Assembly (NCBI GenBank): GCA_004102645.1
Contig: CP034928.1
Span: 1 to 64,000, forward strand
Reading direction: 5' to 3'
DNA: 64,000 nt
DNA from: Candidatus Bipolaricaulis sibiricus
GTDB lineage: Bacteria; Bipolaricaulota; Bipolaricaulia; Bipolaricaulales; Bipolaricaulaceae
Positions within the stretch are counted from its first letter, which is position 1, and each line of letters opens with the position of its first letter. This document shows positions 33,668 through 41,638 of the stretch, piece after piece. The notes under the pieces are model-generated. The model ran no database searches and was not told the DNA's origin. It was given only the letters and a program-made list of their open reading frames with translations. The position numbers were made by a program, and so were the translations under genes.

Positions 33668-34585
33668 TCAGCCCCCCAGAGCGGCAACGATCGCCCGCAC
33701 GTTGTACCGCATCATGTCGATGTAGGTGGGCGCCGGTCCGGTGGGATCGCTGAGCGAGTGCGTGTAGAGAGAGACAACGCGAACCCCCGCGTCGCGGCTG
33801 ACCTGTTCCGCCAGCTGGGGGTTGACCGTTGTGGCCACGAACACCGCCCGGACCCCGAGCGCGCGGATCGTGGCCACGAGCTCGGCGAGCTCCCGCGCTG
33901 CCGGCTCGGCGAGGGTCGACAGGCTTGGGAGGACTGCCCCCGGCACGCGGAACCCGTAGCGGTGGGCGAAGTAGCCGAGCACCCGGTGGTCCGAAACGAG
34001 GAGCCGGGCCTCCTCGGGAATCGTGCCGACTTGGTCCACGATCCACCGGTCGAGCTGGGCGAGCTCCTCCCGGTACGCCGCAGCGCGGGACACGAACAGG
34101 GCCGTGTGCTCCGGGGCGAGCTCCGCCAGGGCGTCCGCAATCGCCTCCGTCCACAGCGCGACCCGCGTGGGGTCGAGCCACACATGAGGGTCGTGCTCCC
34201 CGTGTTCGTGGTCAATGTCGTCCTCATCGTGCCCGGGCCAGGAGAGGAGGGGGACGAACGTAGCCAGTTCGACCACCCGCGCCCCCGTCGAGGAAAGAAG
34301 CGGGGCGAGCCCCTCTTCCAAGCCTGCCCCGACCGCAAACACAACCTCCGCCCGGGCAAGGAGCACCGCGTCGGCGGGCGTGGGCTCGAACCCGTGGGGG
34401 TCTGCGCCCACCGGGAACAATACAGTGAGCCGGATCTCGTCCCCCCCTATCTGGCGGACAACGTCGCCCACGAAACCCGTGGTGGCCACGACGAGCGGGG
34501 CGGCGACCGCCTGGACACCAAGCCCCAGCGCAGCGGCCAGAGCCCCACCGAGCAACTGGACAGCGTGAAGCCTCCTCCTATGCAT
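33668..34585 (-). CDS. znuA: Zinc-binding periplasmic protein
   Basis: A 305-residue solute-binding protein of cluster A-I with an N-terminal signal sequence (L-L-G-G-A-L-A-A-A-L-G-L-G-V-Q-A-V-A-A). Metal-ligand regions are G-A-D-P-H-G-F-E-P-T, D-P-H-V-W-L-D-P and S-D-H-R-V-L-G-Y-F-A-H-R-Y-G. A charged loop, G-H-D-E-D-D-I-D-H-E-H-G-E-H-D, is the His/Asp-rich zinc loop of ZnuA. The start overlaps the end of zur by 8 nt, with GGAGGTGAACC inside zur as its ribosome binding site. Confidence 0.92.
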   Translation of the reverse strand: MHRRRLHAVQLLGGALAAALGLGVQAVAAPLVVATTGFVGDVVRQIGGDEIRLTVLFPVGADPHGFEPTPADAVLLARAEVVFAVGAGLEEGLAPLLSSTGARVVELATFVPLLSWPGHDEDDIDHEHGEHDPHVWLDPTRVALWTEAIADALAELAPEHTALFVSRAAAYREELAQLDRWIVDQVGTIPEEARLLVSDHRVLGYFAHRYGFRVPGAVLPSLSTLAEPAARELAELVATIRALGVRAVFVATTVNPQLAEQVSRDAGVRVVSLYTHSLSDPTGPAPTYIDMMRYNVRAIVAALGG

Positions 34586-35009
34586 GGTTCACCTCCTGTC
34601 TTTGTTGGCAAGCCCTGCACAGGCCGAACACCTCGAGCAGGTGCCCGGCCACGCCGAACCCCACCGCCTCGGCCACGGGCGCCCACGCATCGCATAGAGC
34701 ACAACCGTCAAAGTCTTGAACAGCACCGCAACCCTGGCAGACGAGGTGGTGGTGGCCATCGGTAACGCAGACGTAGACGCGCCCGTTCGGTGACGGCAGG
34801 GCGCGCAGAACGCCCGCCGCCTGGAGGACCTCGAGCGTGCGGTAGACCGATGCCGGACTGAGGGTCTTGCAGTGCCTCCTCCCGAGCGCGAGGACCTCCG
34901 CCGCGGTCACGTGCGCCGGGCCGACCTCCAACGCGTGGAGCACCGCCCGGCGGGACCGGGTAATCCGGTAGCCTGCCTCCTTGAGCGTCTCTTCCAGCAC
35001 CACACTCAT
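34578..35009 (-). CDS. zur: Fur-family zinc uptake repressor
   Basis: A 143-residue Fur-family regulator. The winged helix is R-I-T-R-S-R-R-A-V-L and S-P-A-S-V-Y-R-T-L-E-V-L. The metal region has D-G-H-H-H-L-V-C-Q-G-C-G and a second Cys pair G-L-C-R-A-C, the structural zinc site. It is the first gene of the zur-znuA-znuC-znuB operon and so is probably autoregulated through the 15-bp palindrome immediately upstream. Zur is preferred to Fur because of the operon. Confidence 0.9.
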   Translation of the reverse strand: MSVVLEETLKEAGYRITRSRRAVLHALEVGPAHVTAAEVLALGRRHCKTLSPASVYRTLEVLQAAGVLRALPSPNGRVYVCVTDGHHHLVCQGCGAVQDFDGCALCDAWAPVAEAVGFGVAGHLLEVFGLCRACQQRQEVNHA

Positions 35010-35013
35010 CTCC

Positions 35014-35028
35014 TGAGACTGAGTCTCA
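35014..35028. promoter_or_regulatory. Zur box, perfect 7-1-7 palindrome
   Basis: TGAGACT-G-AGTCTCA lies 5 to 19 nt upstream of the zur ATG, downstream of the -10, where a bound repressor would block start of transcription or elongation. The 7-1-7 geometry is that of Fur-family sites. It is the only copy I found in the window. Confidence 0.78.
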
Positions 35029-35031
35029 ACA

Positions 35032-35059
35032 AGTGTAACTGCGCTGTCCCTAACGTCAA
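35032..35059 (-). promoter_or_regulatory. Promoter of the zur-znu operon
   Basis: Minus strand: -35 TTGACG (35059-35054), 16-nt spacer, -10 TACACT (35037-35032). The expected start falls inside the Zur box. Confidence 0.6.
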
Positions 35060-35497
35060 GATAGATGTCACAGGCAACGTTGGGAGCAGTGCCTCTCCCA
35101 GGCGGTGCTCCAAGTCCCAGACCGAAGAAGGGGCGTCACTGACCCCAGTAAGTCCTGTCGCTGTATTCCCCTGCATCTCTCACGACTCCCGCAGCGCTGG
35201 GACGTTCCGAGGATCACGTCCGATGCTCGCGGGGAGCGGGTCCATCTTCCTACGACGTATCGAGCCGTTCCGCAGCCGCGTTGTTCGCTCTCCCCAGTCG
35301 CTTCACCCCGGGAGCAAGCCGGGAGCATGTCCGCTCTGTCCGGGGTGGAGCGATCTTGCAGGCCCGTAGGCCTAAGAACGAAGGTCCGACCCCGGATTCG
35401 TGACCCCGGGGGGAGAGGTGGGCCTGTCTGCGCTGGCGGTGAACTTGTCGCGGAGCGCTCCCCCCGGGGATACTGGAGGTTCATCAAAGGAGGTTTC
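35060..35497. other. Gene-free region with a large inverted repeat
   Basis: A 438-nt region between the divergent zur and htrA. CGCTTCACCCCGG (35299-35311) and CCGGGGTGGAGCG (35340-35352) form a 13-bp stem with one mismatch. A CTGACCCC word (35138-35145) resembles the RAYT end core. GATACT at 35469-35474 is a possible -10 for htrA. I see no coding signature. Confidence 0.4.
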
Positions 35498-36658
35498 GTG
35501 AGGACGCTCAAGCGCTGTGCTGTTGTGGTACTGCTCACTGGATTCGCGCCGATGGCCGGAGCTGCCGTCGACGATCTCCAGGCGCGGATCATCACCGTGT
35601 TCGAACAGGCCGCGCCCGCAGTCGTGAACATCACCGTCCGCGGAACGGTCGAGGATAGGTTCATGCGCCCGGTGCCGGTCGAGGGTTCGGGCTCGGGGTT
35701 TCTGTTCGACGGCCTAGGCCACATCGTGACCAACTTCCACGTCGTCGATGGGGCTAATCAGATCACGGTCGCCTTCCAGAACGTCGACTGCTGCGTGGCG
35801 GAGGTGGTCGGCGTCGACCCGTCGACCGACCTCGCTGTCCTCCGCGTGCGGCGGACAGTCCTCCCCACGCCTCTCGAGCTCGCGGACTCCGACGCGCTCA
35901 AGGTGGGGCAGTTCGTGGTGGCGATCGGGAACCCGTTCGGCCTCAGCTCCACGATGTCGTTCGGAATCATCAGCGCCCTGGAGCGCGTGATCCGCAGCCC
36001 GAACGGCCGGTTCGTGGGCGGGGCGATCCAGACCGACGCCGCGATCAACCCCGGCAACTCCGGGGGCCCGCTCCTCGATCTCGACGGCAAGGTGATCGGG
36101 GTCAACTCGCAGATCATCAGCCCGGTGCGGGCCTCGGCTGGAGTCGGGTTCGCCGTACCGGCCAACACCGTGCGCCGAGTGGTCACCCAGCTTATCGCCA
36201 CCGGTCGGTACGCCCATCCCTACCTCGGGTTCGACGGGTTCGGCCCGACCCCGGAGGTCGTCCAGTTCTTCCGTCTGGCCGGCCTGCCCGTGCCGGTGGA
36301 CCGGGGCGTGCTCGTCACGTCGGTGGACCCTGGCGGTCCGGCGGAGCGAGCAGGGCTCCGGGCGGGGACCGAGCTCCTCCGCGTGGGATCGTTCGTGGTG
36401 GCCGTGGGCGGGGACGTCGTCCTGGGGATCGACGGACGCCCGGTGAACTCCCTCGTTGAGCTCATGCTCTACCTGGACAACGCCAAGGCCGTCGGCGACA
36501 CGGTCATCCTCGACGTGCTGCGGGACGGGGTCGAGCTCCAGCTCGAGGTGGAGGTCGTCGAGCGACCCGACGACCTCTCATTGGGGGCCACATTGGGGGT
36601 CAGGTCTTGTTCCGTGCGTCTCGGCGTTCGTCAGCAACCCTGTTCGCGATCCGGCTGA
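35498..36658 (+). CDS. HtrA/DegP-type serine protease with one PDZ domain
   Basis: A 386-residue exported protease. The GTG start follows AAAGGAGG and gives a signal peptide (L-K-R-C-A-V-V-V-L-L-T-G-F-A-P-M-A-G-A). The trypsin domain has His in T-N-F-H-V-V-D, Asp in S-T-D-L-A-V-L and Ser in G-N-S-G-G-P-L. One PDZ domain follows (G-V-L-V-T-S-V-D-P-G-G-P-A-E-R-A-G-L). The last about 20 residues (G-V-R-S-C-S-V-R-L-G-V-R-Q-Q-P) are encoded by the RAYT remnant that begins at 36596, so the natural C-terminus has been replaced. Envelope protein quality control is the likely role. Confidence 0.9.
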   Translation: MRTLKRCAVVVLLTGFAPMAGAAVDDLQARIITVFEQAAPAVVNITVRGTVEDRFMRPVPVEGSGSGFLFDGLGHIVTNFHVVDGANQITVAFQNVDCCVAEVVGVDPSTDLAVLRVRRTVLPTPLELADSDALKVGQFVVAIGNPFGLSSTMSFGIISALERVIRSPNGRFVGGAIQTDAAINPGNSGGPLLDLDGKVIGVNSQIISPVRASAGVGFAVPANTVRRVVTQLIATGRYAHPYLGFDGFGPTPEVVQFFRLAGLPVPVDRGVLVTSVDPGGPAERAGLRAGTELLRVGSFVVAVGGDVVLGIDGRPVNSLVELMLYLDNAKAVGDTVILDVLRDGVELQLEVEVVERPDDLSLGATLGVRSCSVRLGVRQQPCSRSG

Positions 36659-36954
36659 TCGTCGAGTAGTGGAGCCCAAGGTGTTGCGCGACCTCAGCGG
36701 GCAATCTTGGGCCCGGGCGGTCAATCCTGTTGTTCGTGTCGGTTCGGGACGCCCAGCATGGGGACTGACCCCGCAGGCCGAGCTCCTCAGTCCGGTTGAT
36801 AGGCTCTGAATTCCCTGGGTCGCGTCAGGGCCTCAGGTGTTGGATCGCAAGACCCGCCCCTTGGACCTCCGCACCGCTCACCCACCACGAGACCTCTCAG
36901 CGAACTCCGGCTCTGCGCCTTGGAACGAGTATGCACGGAACAAGATCTGACCCC
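36596..36954 (-). mobile_element. Decayed RAYT element, ends conserved
   Basis: GGGGTCAGGTCTTG (36596-36609) and CAAGATCTGACCCC (36941-36954) are inverted ends with one mismatch, identical or nearly so to those of the intact RAYT at 19 kb. Next to the left end, the minus strand encodes the transposase C-terminus: L-P-A-E-V-A-Q-H-L-G-L-H-Y-S-T-I-S-R-I, ending N-K-T-stop inside the end, as in the intact copy. The nuclease domain is deleted; about 360 nt remain of about 900. The element lies across the 3' end of htrA and stops 12 nt before the pyrE stop. Confidence 0.78.
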
Positions 36955-36966
36955 GTTGTCCCTCTA

Positions 36967-37554
36967 TCAGGGTTGGGCTCGGCTCCCGGGCTTGACTAAG
37001 GGCGCTCCTTGGCGGCACAGGGGGCAGGCCTCCGGGGGGTAGTTCTCGATGTGGAGCTTCAACAGAGCAATCCCAGGCCAAGGGAGACCGCGTTCCTGCC
37101 CGCGCCGATCCACAAGGCACGCTGAACCCACCGCCTGACCTCCTTGGGCTTGCACCACTTCCGCCACCTCTAACGACGATCGGCCCGTGGTGATCACGTC
37201 TTCGGCGATGAGGACCCGTTCCCCGGGCCGGAGCTCGAAGCCTCGGCGGAGGGTCATGGCGGTGTTTTCTCGCTCGGTGAACATGGCCCGCACGCCCAAG
37301 GCCCGCGCCACTTCGTGGGCCACCACAATGCCCCCCAGGGCCGGCCCCACCACCACGTCCACCTCCCCCAACAGGCGCGCTCGTTCTGCCAAGGCCTTGC
37401 CCACGCGGGCGGCCTGATCCGGATATTGCAGGAGGCGCGCGCATTGGATGTACCGGGCCGAGTGCAAGCCCGAGGAGAGGAGGAAGTGGCCGTCCAACAG
37501 GGCCCCAGTCTTCTTGAGCATCTCCAGAACTTCACCTTCGGTGAGCGCAGCCAC
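36967..37554 (-). CDS. pyrE: Orotate phosphoribosyltransferase
   Basis: A 195-residue enzyme making OMP from orotate and PRPP. The substrate loop region is V-G-P-A-L-G-G-I-V-V-A-H-E-V-A, and the PRPP motif is R-V-L-I-A-E-D-V-I-T-T-G-R-S. The GTG at 37554 with GGGGAGG upstream is preferred (another GTG at 37569 is possible). The start lies inside the end of pyrD, so translation is coupled. It is the last gene of the pyr operon. A C-terminal pair C-P-L-C (N-Y-P-P-E-A-C-P-L-C) is seen in many thermophile-type PyrE. Confidence 0.92.
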   Translation of the reverse strand: MAALTEGEVLEMLKKTGALLDGHFLLSSGLHSARYIQCARLLQYPDQAARVGKALAERARLLGEVDVVVGPALGGIVVAHEVARALGVRAMFTERENTAMTLRRGFELRPGERVLIAEDVITTGRSSLEVAEVVQAQGGQAVGSACLVDRRGQERGLPWPGIALLKLHIENYPPEACPLCRQGAPLVKPGSRAQP

Positions 37555-38437
37555 GGATGACCTCCCCACCGCTAGGGTCTCTTTCCTCCATGAATCGCTC
37601 CAGGCCCTTGATCATGTGGGGCATGCAAAAGGGGTCTGCGAAGTTACCTGTTCCCACTTGGACGGCATGGGCCCCGGCCATGATGAACTCTACCGCGTCT
37701 TGCCAGGTGGTGATGCCCCCACTGGCCACAAGGGGGATCTCTACCTTGGGGAAAAGTTCGTAGATCCAACGAAGGACGAGGGGCTTGATGGCTGGGCCGG
37801 AGAGGCCCGCCACCACGTTGGCGAACACCGGCTTTCCCGTGGGGATGTCGATGGCCATGGCCCGAAAGGTGTTGGCGATGCACAGAGCCTCCGCTCCCGC
37901 CCTCTGGGCCGCCAGGGCCGCGGCAACCATCTCCCCCTCGGGAGCCAATTTCACCCACAGGGGCTTCGTTGTGCTCTCTCGGGCAGCCCGGACGACGTCG
38001 GCTGTGAAGTCCGCTTGCGCCCCCACGAATCCCTTGCCCGGCACGTTGGGACAGGACACGTTGAGCTCAATGGCCTCTACCTCGGTGTTCTCCAGGGCTT
38101 CCGCCATGGCCCCATACTCCTCGGGCTTCTCCCCCCAGACGCTTGCCACCACCACCGTGCCGACCCTCCCCATCTTGGGAAGCTCTTCCCGCACAACCGC
38201 CTCAATCCCAGGGTTCTCCAGGCCAATGGAGTTCAGCAGGCCGCACGGGGTTTCCCACAACCTAGGGGGAGGGTTGCCGGTCCGGGGCTTCAGGGTCACG
38301 GTTTTGGCGCAGATGGCCCCGAGGATCGAGGGGTCGAAGACTTCGGCAAATTCCGTGGCAAACCCGAAGGTGCCCGCCGCGGCCATGACCGGGTTTTTCA
38401 AGCGCAGGGAGCCGATCTGCACCTCAAGGGAGAGCAT
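37532..38437 (-). CDS. pyrD: Dihydroorotate dehydrogenase, class 1B catalytic subunit
   Basis: A 301-residue FMN barrel enzyme. The N-terminal L-K-N-P-V-M-A-A-A-G-T-F-G, the catalytic Cys in L-N-V-S-C-P-N-V, and A-S-G-G-I and G-T-G-N-F FMN phosphate sites are visible. Cys as catalytic base and the adjacent pyrK identify class 1B, which passes electrons to NAD. The ATG at 38437 lies behind GGAGGTGTTCGTGG, overlapping the end of pyrK by 14 nt. Confidence 0.95.
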   Translation of the reverse strand: MLSLEVQIGSLRLKNPVMAAAGTFGFATEFAEVFDPSILGAICAKTVTLKPRTGNPPPRLWETPCGLLNSIGLENPGIEAVVREELPKMGRVGTVVVASVWGEKPEEYGAMAEALENTEVEAIELNVSCPNVPGKGFVGAQADFTADVVRAARESTTKPLWVKLAPEGEMVAAALAAQRAGAEALCIANTFRAMAIDIPTGKPVFANVVAGLSGPAIKPLVLRWIYELFPKVEIPLVASGGITTWQDAVEFIMAGAHAVQVGTGNFADPFCMPHMIKGLERFMEERDPSGGEVIRGCAHRR

Positions 38438-39158
38438 CCACGAACACCTCCCCGGAGGGGAACACCGGTCCGTCGCGGCAAACGCGCTTGGGGCCTGATC
38501 GCGTCCACACCGTGCACCCCAGACAAGCCCCAATCCCGCAGGCCATCCGCTCTTCCAGGGACACGTAGAGTGTCACTCCAGCCCGCTGACACATCCGGTG
38601 GAGCTCTACCAGCATCGGCCTGGGACCACAGGCGTAGAGGGCTGTGTAGCCTTCAGGGGAGAAAGCCTCGGTGACCAGGCCTTGGATGCAGCTGGGAACT
38701 CCCGCCTCGCTGGTGACGTACAGGTGGTCCGCCACAGGTTGGAACATTTCCACCATCCACGGTCTTTGGCGAAAGCCCAGGTAGACGTCGAGGGGGCGGC
38801 CGAACTGTTTGGCGGTCCACAGCAAGGGGGCTAGGCCCATGCCGCCCCCTACAAGGGCAACGCGCCCAGGCACCCGCCTCCAGCCTTGGCCCAAAGGTCC
38901 CCAAAGCTGCACGGGGTCTTCCGGGCGCAGGCGGGCCAGGAGGGCTGTCCCCCGGCCCCGCACCGCGTACGCGAATGCCACGGCTTCGGAGGAGAGGTCG
39001 AACACCGACATCGGCCGGGCCAGCAGCGGATCGCGCTCCCAGGCGCGGAGCATGAAGAACTGGCCGGGCTCGGCCCAGAACTGCCCCCGCACCCGCAGGA
39101 GAAACACCCCAGGGGCCACTTCCGCGTTTTCCATCACCGGTGCACAAGCTACGGTCAT
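38424..39158 (-). CDS. pyrK: Dihydroorotate dehydrogenase electron-transfer subunit
   Basis: A 244-residue FAD and [2Fe-2S] protein. The ferredoxin-reductase FAD motif is A-R-P-M-S, and the NAD domain has V-G-G-G-M-G-L-A-P-L. The cluster ligands are in M-A-C-G-I-G-A-C-L-G-C-T-V and R-V-C-R-D-G-P. It links PyrD FMN to NAD. The ATG at 39158 overlaps the pyrF stop (ATGA); an ATG 9 nt upstream is possible. Confidence 0.93.
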   Translation of the reverse strand: MTVACAPVMENAEVAPGVFLLRVRGQFWAEPGQFFMLRAWERDPLLARPMSVFDLSSEAVAFAYAVRGRGTALLARLRPEDPVQLWGPLGQGWRRVPGRVALVGGGMGLAPLLWTAKQFGRPLDVYLGFRQRPWMVEMFQPVADHLYVTSEAGVPSCIQGLVTEAFSPEGYTALYACGPRPMLVELHRMCQRAGVTLYVSLEERMACGIGACLGCTVWTRSGPKRVCRDGPVFPSGEVFVDALP

Positions 39159-40012
39159 TCCAGGCATTGTTGGATTTCGGCGCGCATGGCCAAGGCCGCG
39201 TGGCGGGCGTAGTCAGCGAAGTTCTTGGCTCCGTCGGGCTTGCCCCGGTGAGCCCCCAAGATGGAGCGAGCGGCCACGATCACAGCCCCATTCCTGTCCC
39301 GAAAAGCCGGGGCCACGTCTTGAGCGCTGGCCCCTTGGGCTCCATAGCCTGGAACAAGCAAACACATGTGAGGGAAGGCCCGGCGAACGGTGGACAACAC
39401 TTGAGGGCTTGCTCCCACGACAGCTCCCACACTGCTGTAGCCGCACCTTCCCAAGAACCGTTCTCCCCATGCCCAGACCCGCTCGGCTACGTGCAGGTAC
39501 AACGGCTTGCCCAAGGAAGGCAGCTCCTGGAATTCCTGGGCTCCAGGGTTGGAGGTCCGCACAAGGAAAAAGGTGCCCTTCTCTCCACTTTCCAAGTGCT
39601 GAAGGAACGGGGCTACGGCGTCGGAGCCAAGCATCGGGTTCAAGGTGAGGAAGTCGGCCTCGAAATCCCCTTGGAAATGGGCCTGGGCGTAGTAGGTGGC
39701 GGTGGAGCCGATGTCCCCTCGCTTGACGTCCCCAATGACGATGGCTTGGTGCTTGCGGATGTAGCGCAACGTGTCGCGGTAGCAGGCCAGGCCCACCAGG
39801 CCCAGGGCCTCGTAGTGGGCAATCTGCACCTTGTAGCAGGCCACAACGTCCAGCGTGGCGTCGACGATGGCCTTGTTGAAGGCCCAGTAGGCCTGGGCCA
39901 TGTTCTCGTAGCGGTCTGCACAACCTTCGGGCAAGAGCTCCGGCGCGGGATCCAGTCCCAGGCACACCGGACCCCCTGTTTCAACGGCTTCCCACAACCT
40001 GTCGATGATCAT
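39155..40012 (-). CDS. pyrF: Orotidine 5'-phosphate decarboxylase, long (type 2) form
   Basis: A 285-residue enzyme of the subfamily 2 group, longer than the usual 230. The catalytic motif is I-G-D-V-K-R-G-D-I-G-S-T-A. C-L-G-L-D-P lies near the start, and the substrate loop region V-P-G-Y-G-A-Q-G near the end. The ATG at 40012 (M-I-I-D-R-L) follows GGGAAGGG. It overlaps the end of pyrC by 32 nt. Confidence 0.93.
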   Translation of the reverse strand: MIIDRLWEAVETGGPVCLGLDPAPELLPEGCADRYENMAQAYWAFNKAIVDATLDVVACYKVQIAHYEALGLVGLACYRDTLRYIRKHQAIVIGDVKRGDIGSTATYYAQAHFQGDFEADFLTLNPMLGSDAVAPFLQHLESGEKGTFFLVRTSNPGAQEFQELPSLGKPLYLHVAERVWAWGERFLGRCGYSSVGAVVGASPQVLSTVRRAFPHMCLLVPGYGAQGASAQDVAPAFRDRNGAVIVAARSILGAHRGKPDGAKNFADYARHAALAMRAEIQQCLE

Positions 40013-41204
40013 CGAAATCCCTTCCCCGAAGGTGGCCATCAAGGTAGACCACCGTGCCCTTGCGCACCGTGGCCCAGACTTGGCCCGAGAGGCGCGTTCC
40101 CAGGATAGGCGTGTTGTGGCTCTTGGACCAGAAGAACTCAGGGGTGACTACAAACGAGGTTTCCTCTTCCACGAGCACCACGTCACCGTCGTAACCCGGA
40201 GCGAGGCGGCCCTTGTGGAGGCCCAGGATGCGCGCAGGGCCCTCTGAAAGGAGGTGGACGAGCTGGGCTAAGGAAATCAGGCCTGGCTGGACGAGGCGGG
40301 TGTGAAGGAGGGAGAAGGCCACTTCGATCCCGGAGATTCCTGGGGCCCCTTGGGCCTTGGCCTCCCGGGTGTGGGGGGCATGATCGGTGGCGATGGCGTC
40401 GAATGTTCCTGCCCGCAGGGCTTCAACCAGGGCCTGGTGGGTGGGGCGGTCCACCAAGGGGGGATTGACCACGTAGTCGCCCTCTTCCCGGGGCCAGGTG
40501 AGGTGATGGGGCGTGCCGTCGCAGGTCACCTGTACGCCTTGGCTTCTAGCCCAGGCTACGAGGTCCAGGGCGCGGGGGCTGGTGAGGTGGGTGAGGTGGA
40601 GGCGGAAGCCCAGCCGGTGGGCCAACCACAGGTCCCGGGCGGCCATGAGCTCCTCCCCCAGCTCCCCTAACCCCGGAGATTCGCAGTGCTCCATGATCAC
40701 CTTGCCCAAGGCCCTGGCCTTCTTTCCTGCTTGGATCATGAGGTCGTGGCGCTCTACACCCTTTCCGTCGTCGGAGAAGGCCCACACGTAGGGAGCCAAG
40801 CCCTCTAGGTCTGCCACTTCTTGCCCGGCCAGCCCTCGGGTAATGGCCCCCACGGGGTAAACCTCCACCAAGCCCACTTGCCGGGCCTTCTCCACCACGT
40901 ACCGAGCCACTTCAGGGTTGTCGCAGGTGGGGTGGGTGTTGGCCATGAGGGAAACGGCGGTGAACCCTCCCCTCACCGCCGCGGCCGAACCCGAGGCCGT
41001 GTCTTCTTTCTCGGGGAATCCGGGATCGCGGAAGTGCGCGTGGAGGTCGACGAAAGCCGGCAGGGCCACCCGCCCCTGGCCCTGCAAAACCGGGAGGCCC
41101 TGCAGATCTAAATTGGTACCCACAGCGGCGATCCGCCCGTCGTGGATGAGGATGTCCCCTTTGTGAAAAGCTCCGTCCGGGCCGACGAGGCGGACGTCGG
41201 CCAT
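39981..41204 (-). CDS. pyrC: Dihydroorotase, type I
   Basis: A 407-residue metal-dependent cyclase. The zinc motif D-L-H-A-H-F-R-D-P-G, the second His pair (E-H-C-E-S, H-L-T-H-L-T) and the catalytic Asp in A-T-D-H-A-P-H are present. The ATG at 41204 is chosen because the conserved start A-D-V-R-L-V-G-P-D-G follows it and the pyrI stop is 11 nt before. Type I (class I) dihydroorotases are 400-430 residues. Confidence 0.94.
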   Translation of the reverse strand: MADVRLVGPDGAFHKGDILIHDGRIAAVGTNLDLQGLPVLQGQGRVALPAFVDLHAHFRDPGFPEKEDTASGSAAAVRGGFTAVSLMANTHPTCDNPEVARYVVEKARQVGLVEVYPVGAITRGLAGQEVADLEGLAPYVWAFSDDGKGVERHDLMIQAGKKARALGKVIMEHCESPGLGELGEELMAARDLWLAHRLGFRLHLTHLTSPRALDLVAWARSQGVQVTCDGTPHHLTWPREEGDYVVNPPLVDRPTHQALVEALRAGTFDAIATDHAPHTREAKAQGAPGISGIEVAFSLLHTRLVQPGLISLAQLVHLLSEGPARILGLHKGRLAPGYDGDVVLVEEETSFVVTPEFFWSKSHNTPILGTRLSGQVWATVRKGTVVYLDGHLRGRDFDDHRQVVGSR

Positions 41205-41215
41205 GCCTAGGAAAC

Positions 41216-41638
41216 CTAGATCCTCAGCCGATCTCCGCAGTAGTAGCACCGGTACTCTTTGCTCTCCCGGTGGACCAGAGTGAAGATGGACTGCAACCCC
41301 GGTTCGGTGGACGTGATGCACCGGGGGTTCTTGCAGCGGAGCAGGTTCACCACCCGCTCTGGCAAGCCCACCTTGACCTTTTTCTTGACCACGCCTTCCT
41401 CGATGTAGTTCACGGTGATGCCGGGGTCCAACAGCCCCAGGGCCGCCAGGTCCAGATCCAAAGCCCCGGAGACCTTGATCATGTCCTTGCGGCCCAGTTT
41501 GGTGCTGGGCACGTTCATGAGCAGGGCCACAGGATACCCCGGCTCCTCAAGCTTCAGCTCCTTGAAGATGTTCAGGCCCCGACCAGCTTGGATGTGGTCC
41601 AGCACGATCCCCTTTTGGATGGCGTCCACCCGGAGCAT
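41216..41638 (-). CDS. pyrI: Aspartate carbamoyltransferase regulatory subunit
   Basis: A 140-residue protein. The N-terminal allosteric domain has G-I-V-L-D-H-I and G-L-N-I-F (nucleotide site). The C-terminal zinc domain has C-K-N-P-R-C and C-Y-Y-C. It binds CTP/ATP and links catalytic trimers into the allosteric holoenzyme. Outside enterobacteria and archaea, pyrI is uncommon in bacteria. Its ATG overlaps the pyrB stop (TGATG). Confidence 0.94.
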   Translation of the reverse strand: MLRVDAIQKGIVLDHIQAGRGLNIFKELKLEEPGYPVALLMNVPSTKLGRKDMIKVSGALDLDLAALGLLDPGITVNYIEEGVVKKKVKVGLPERVVNLLRCKNPRCITSTEPGLQSIFTLVHRESKEYRCYYCGDRLRI

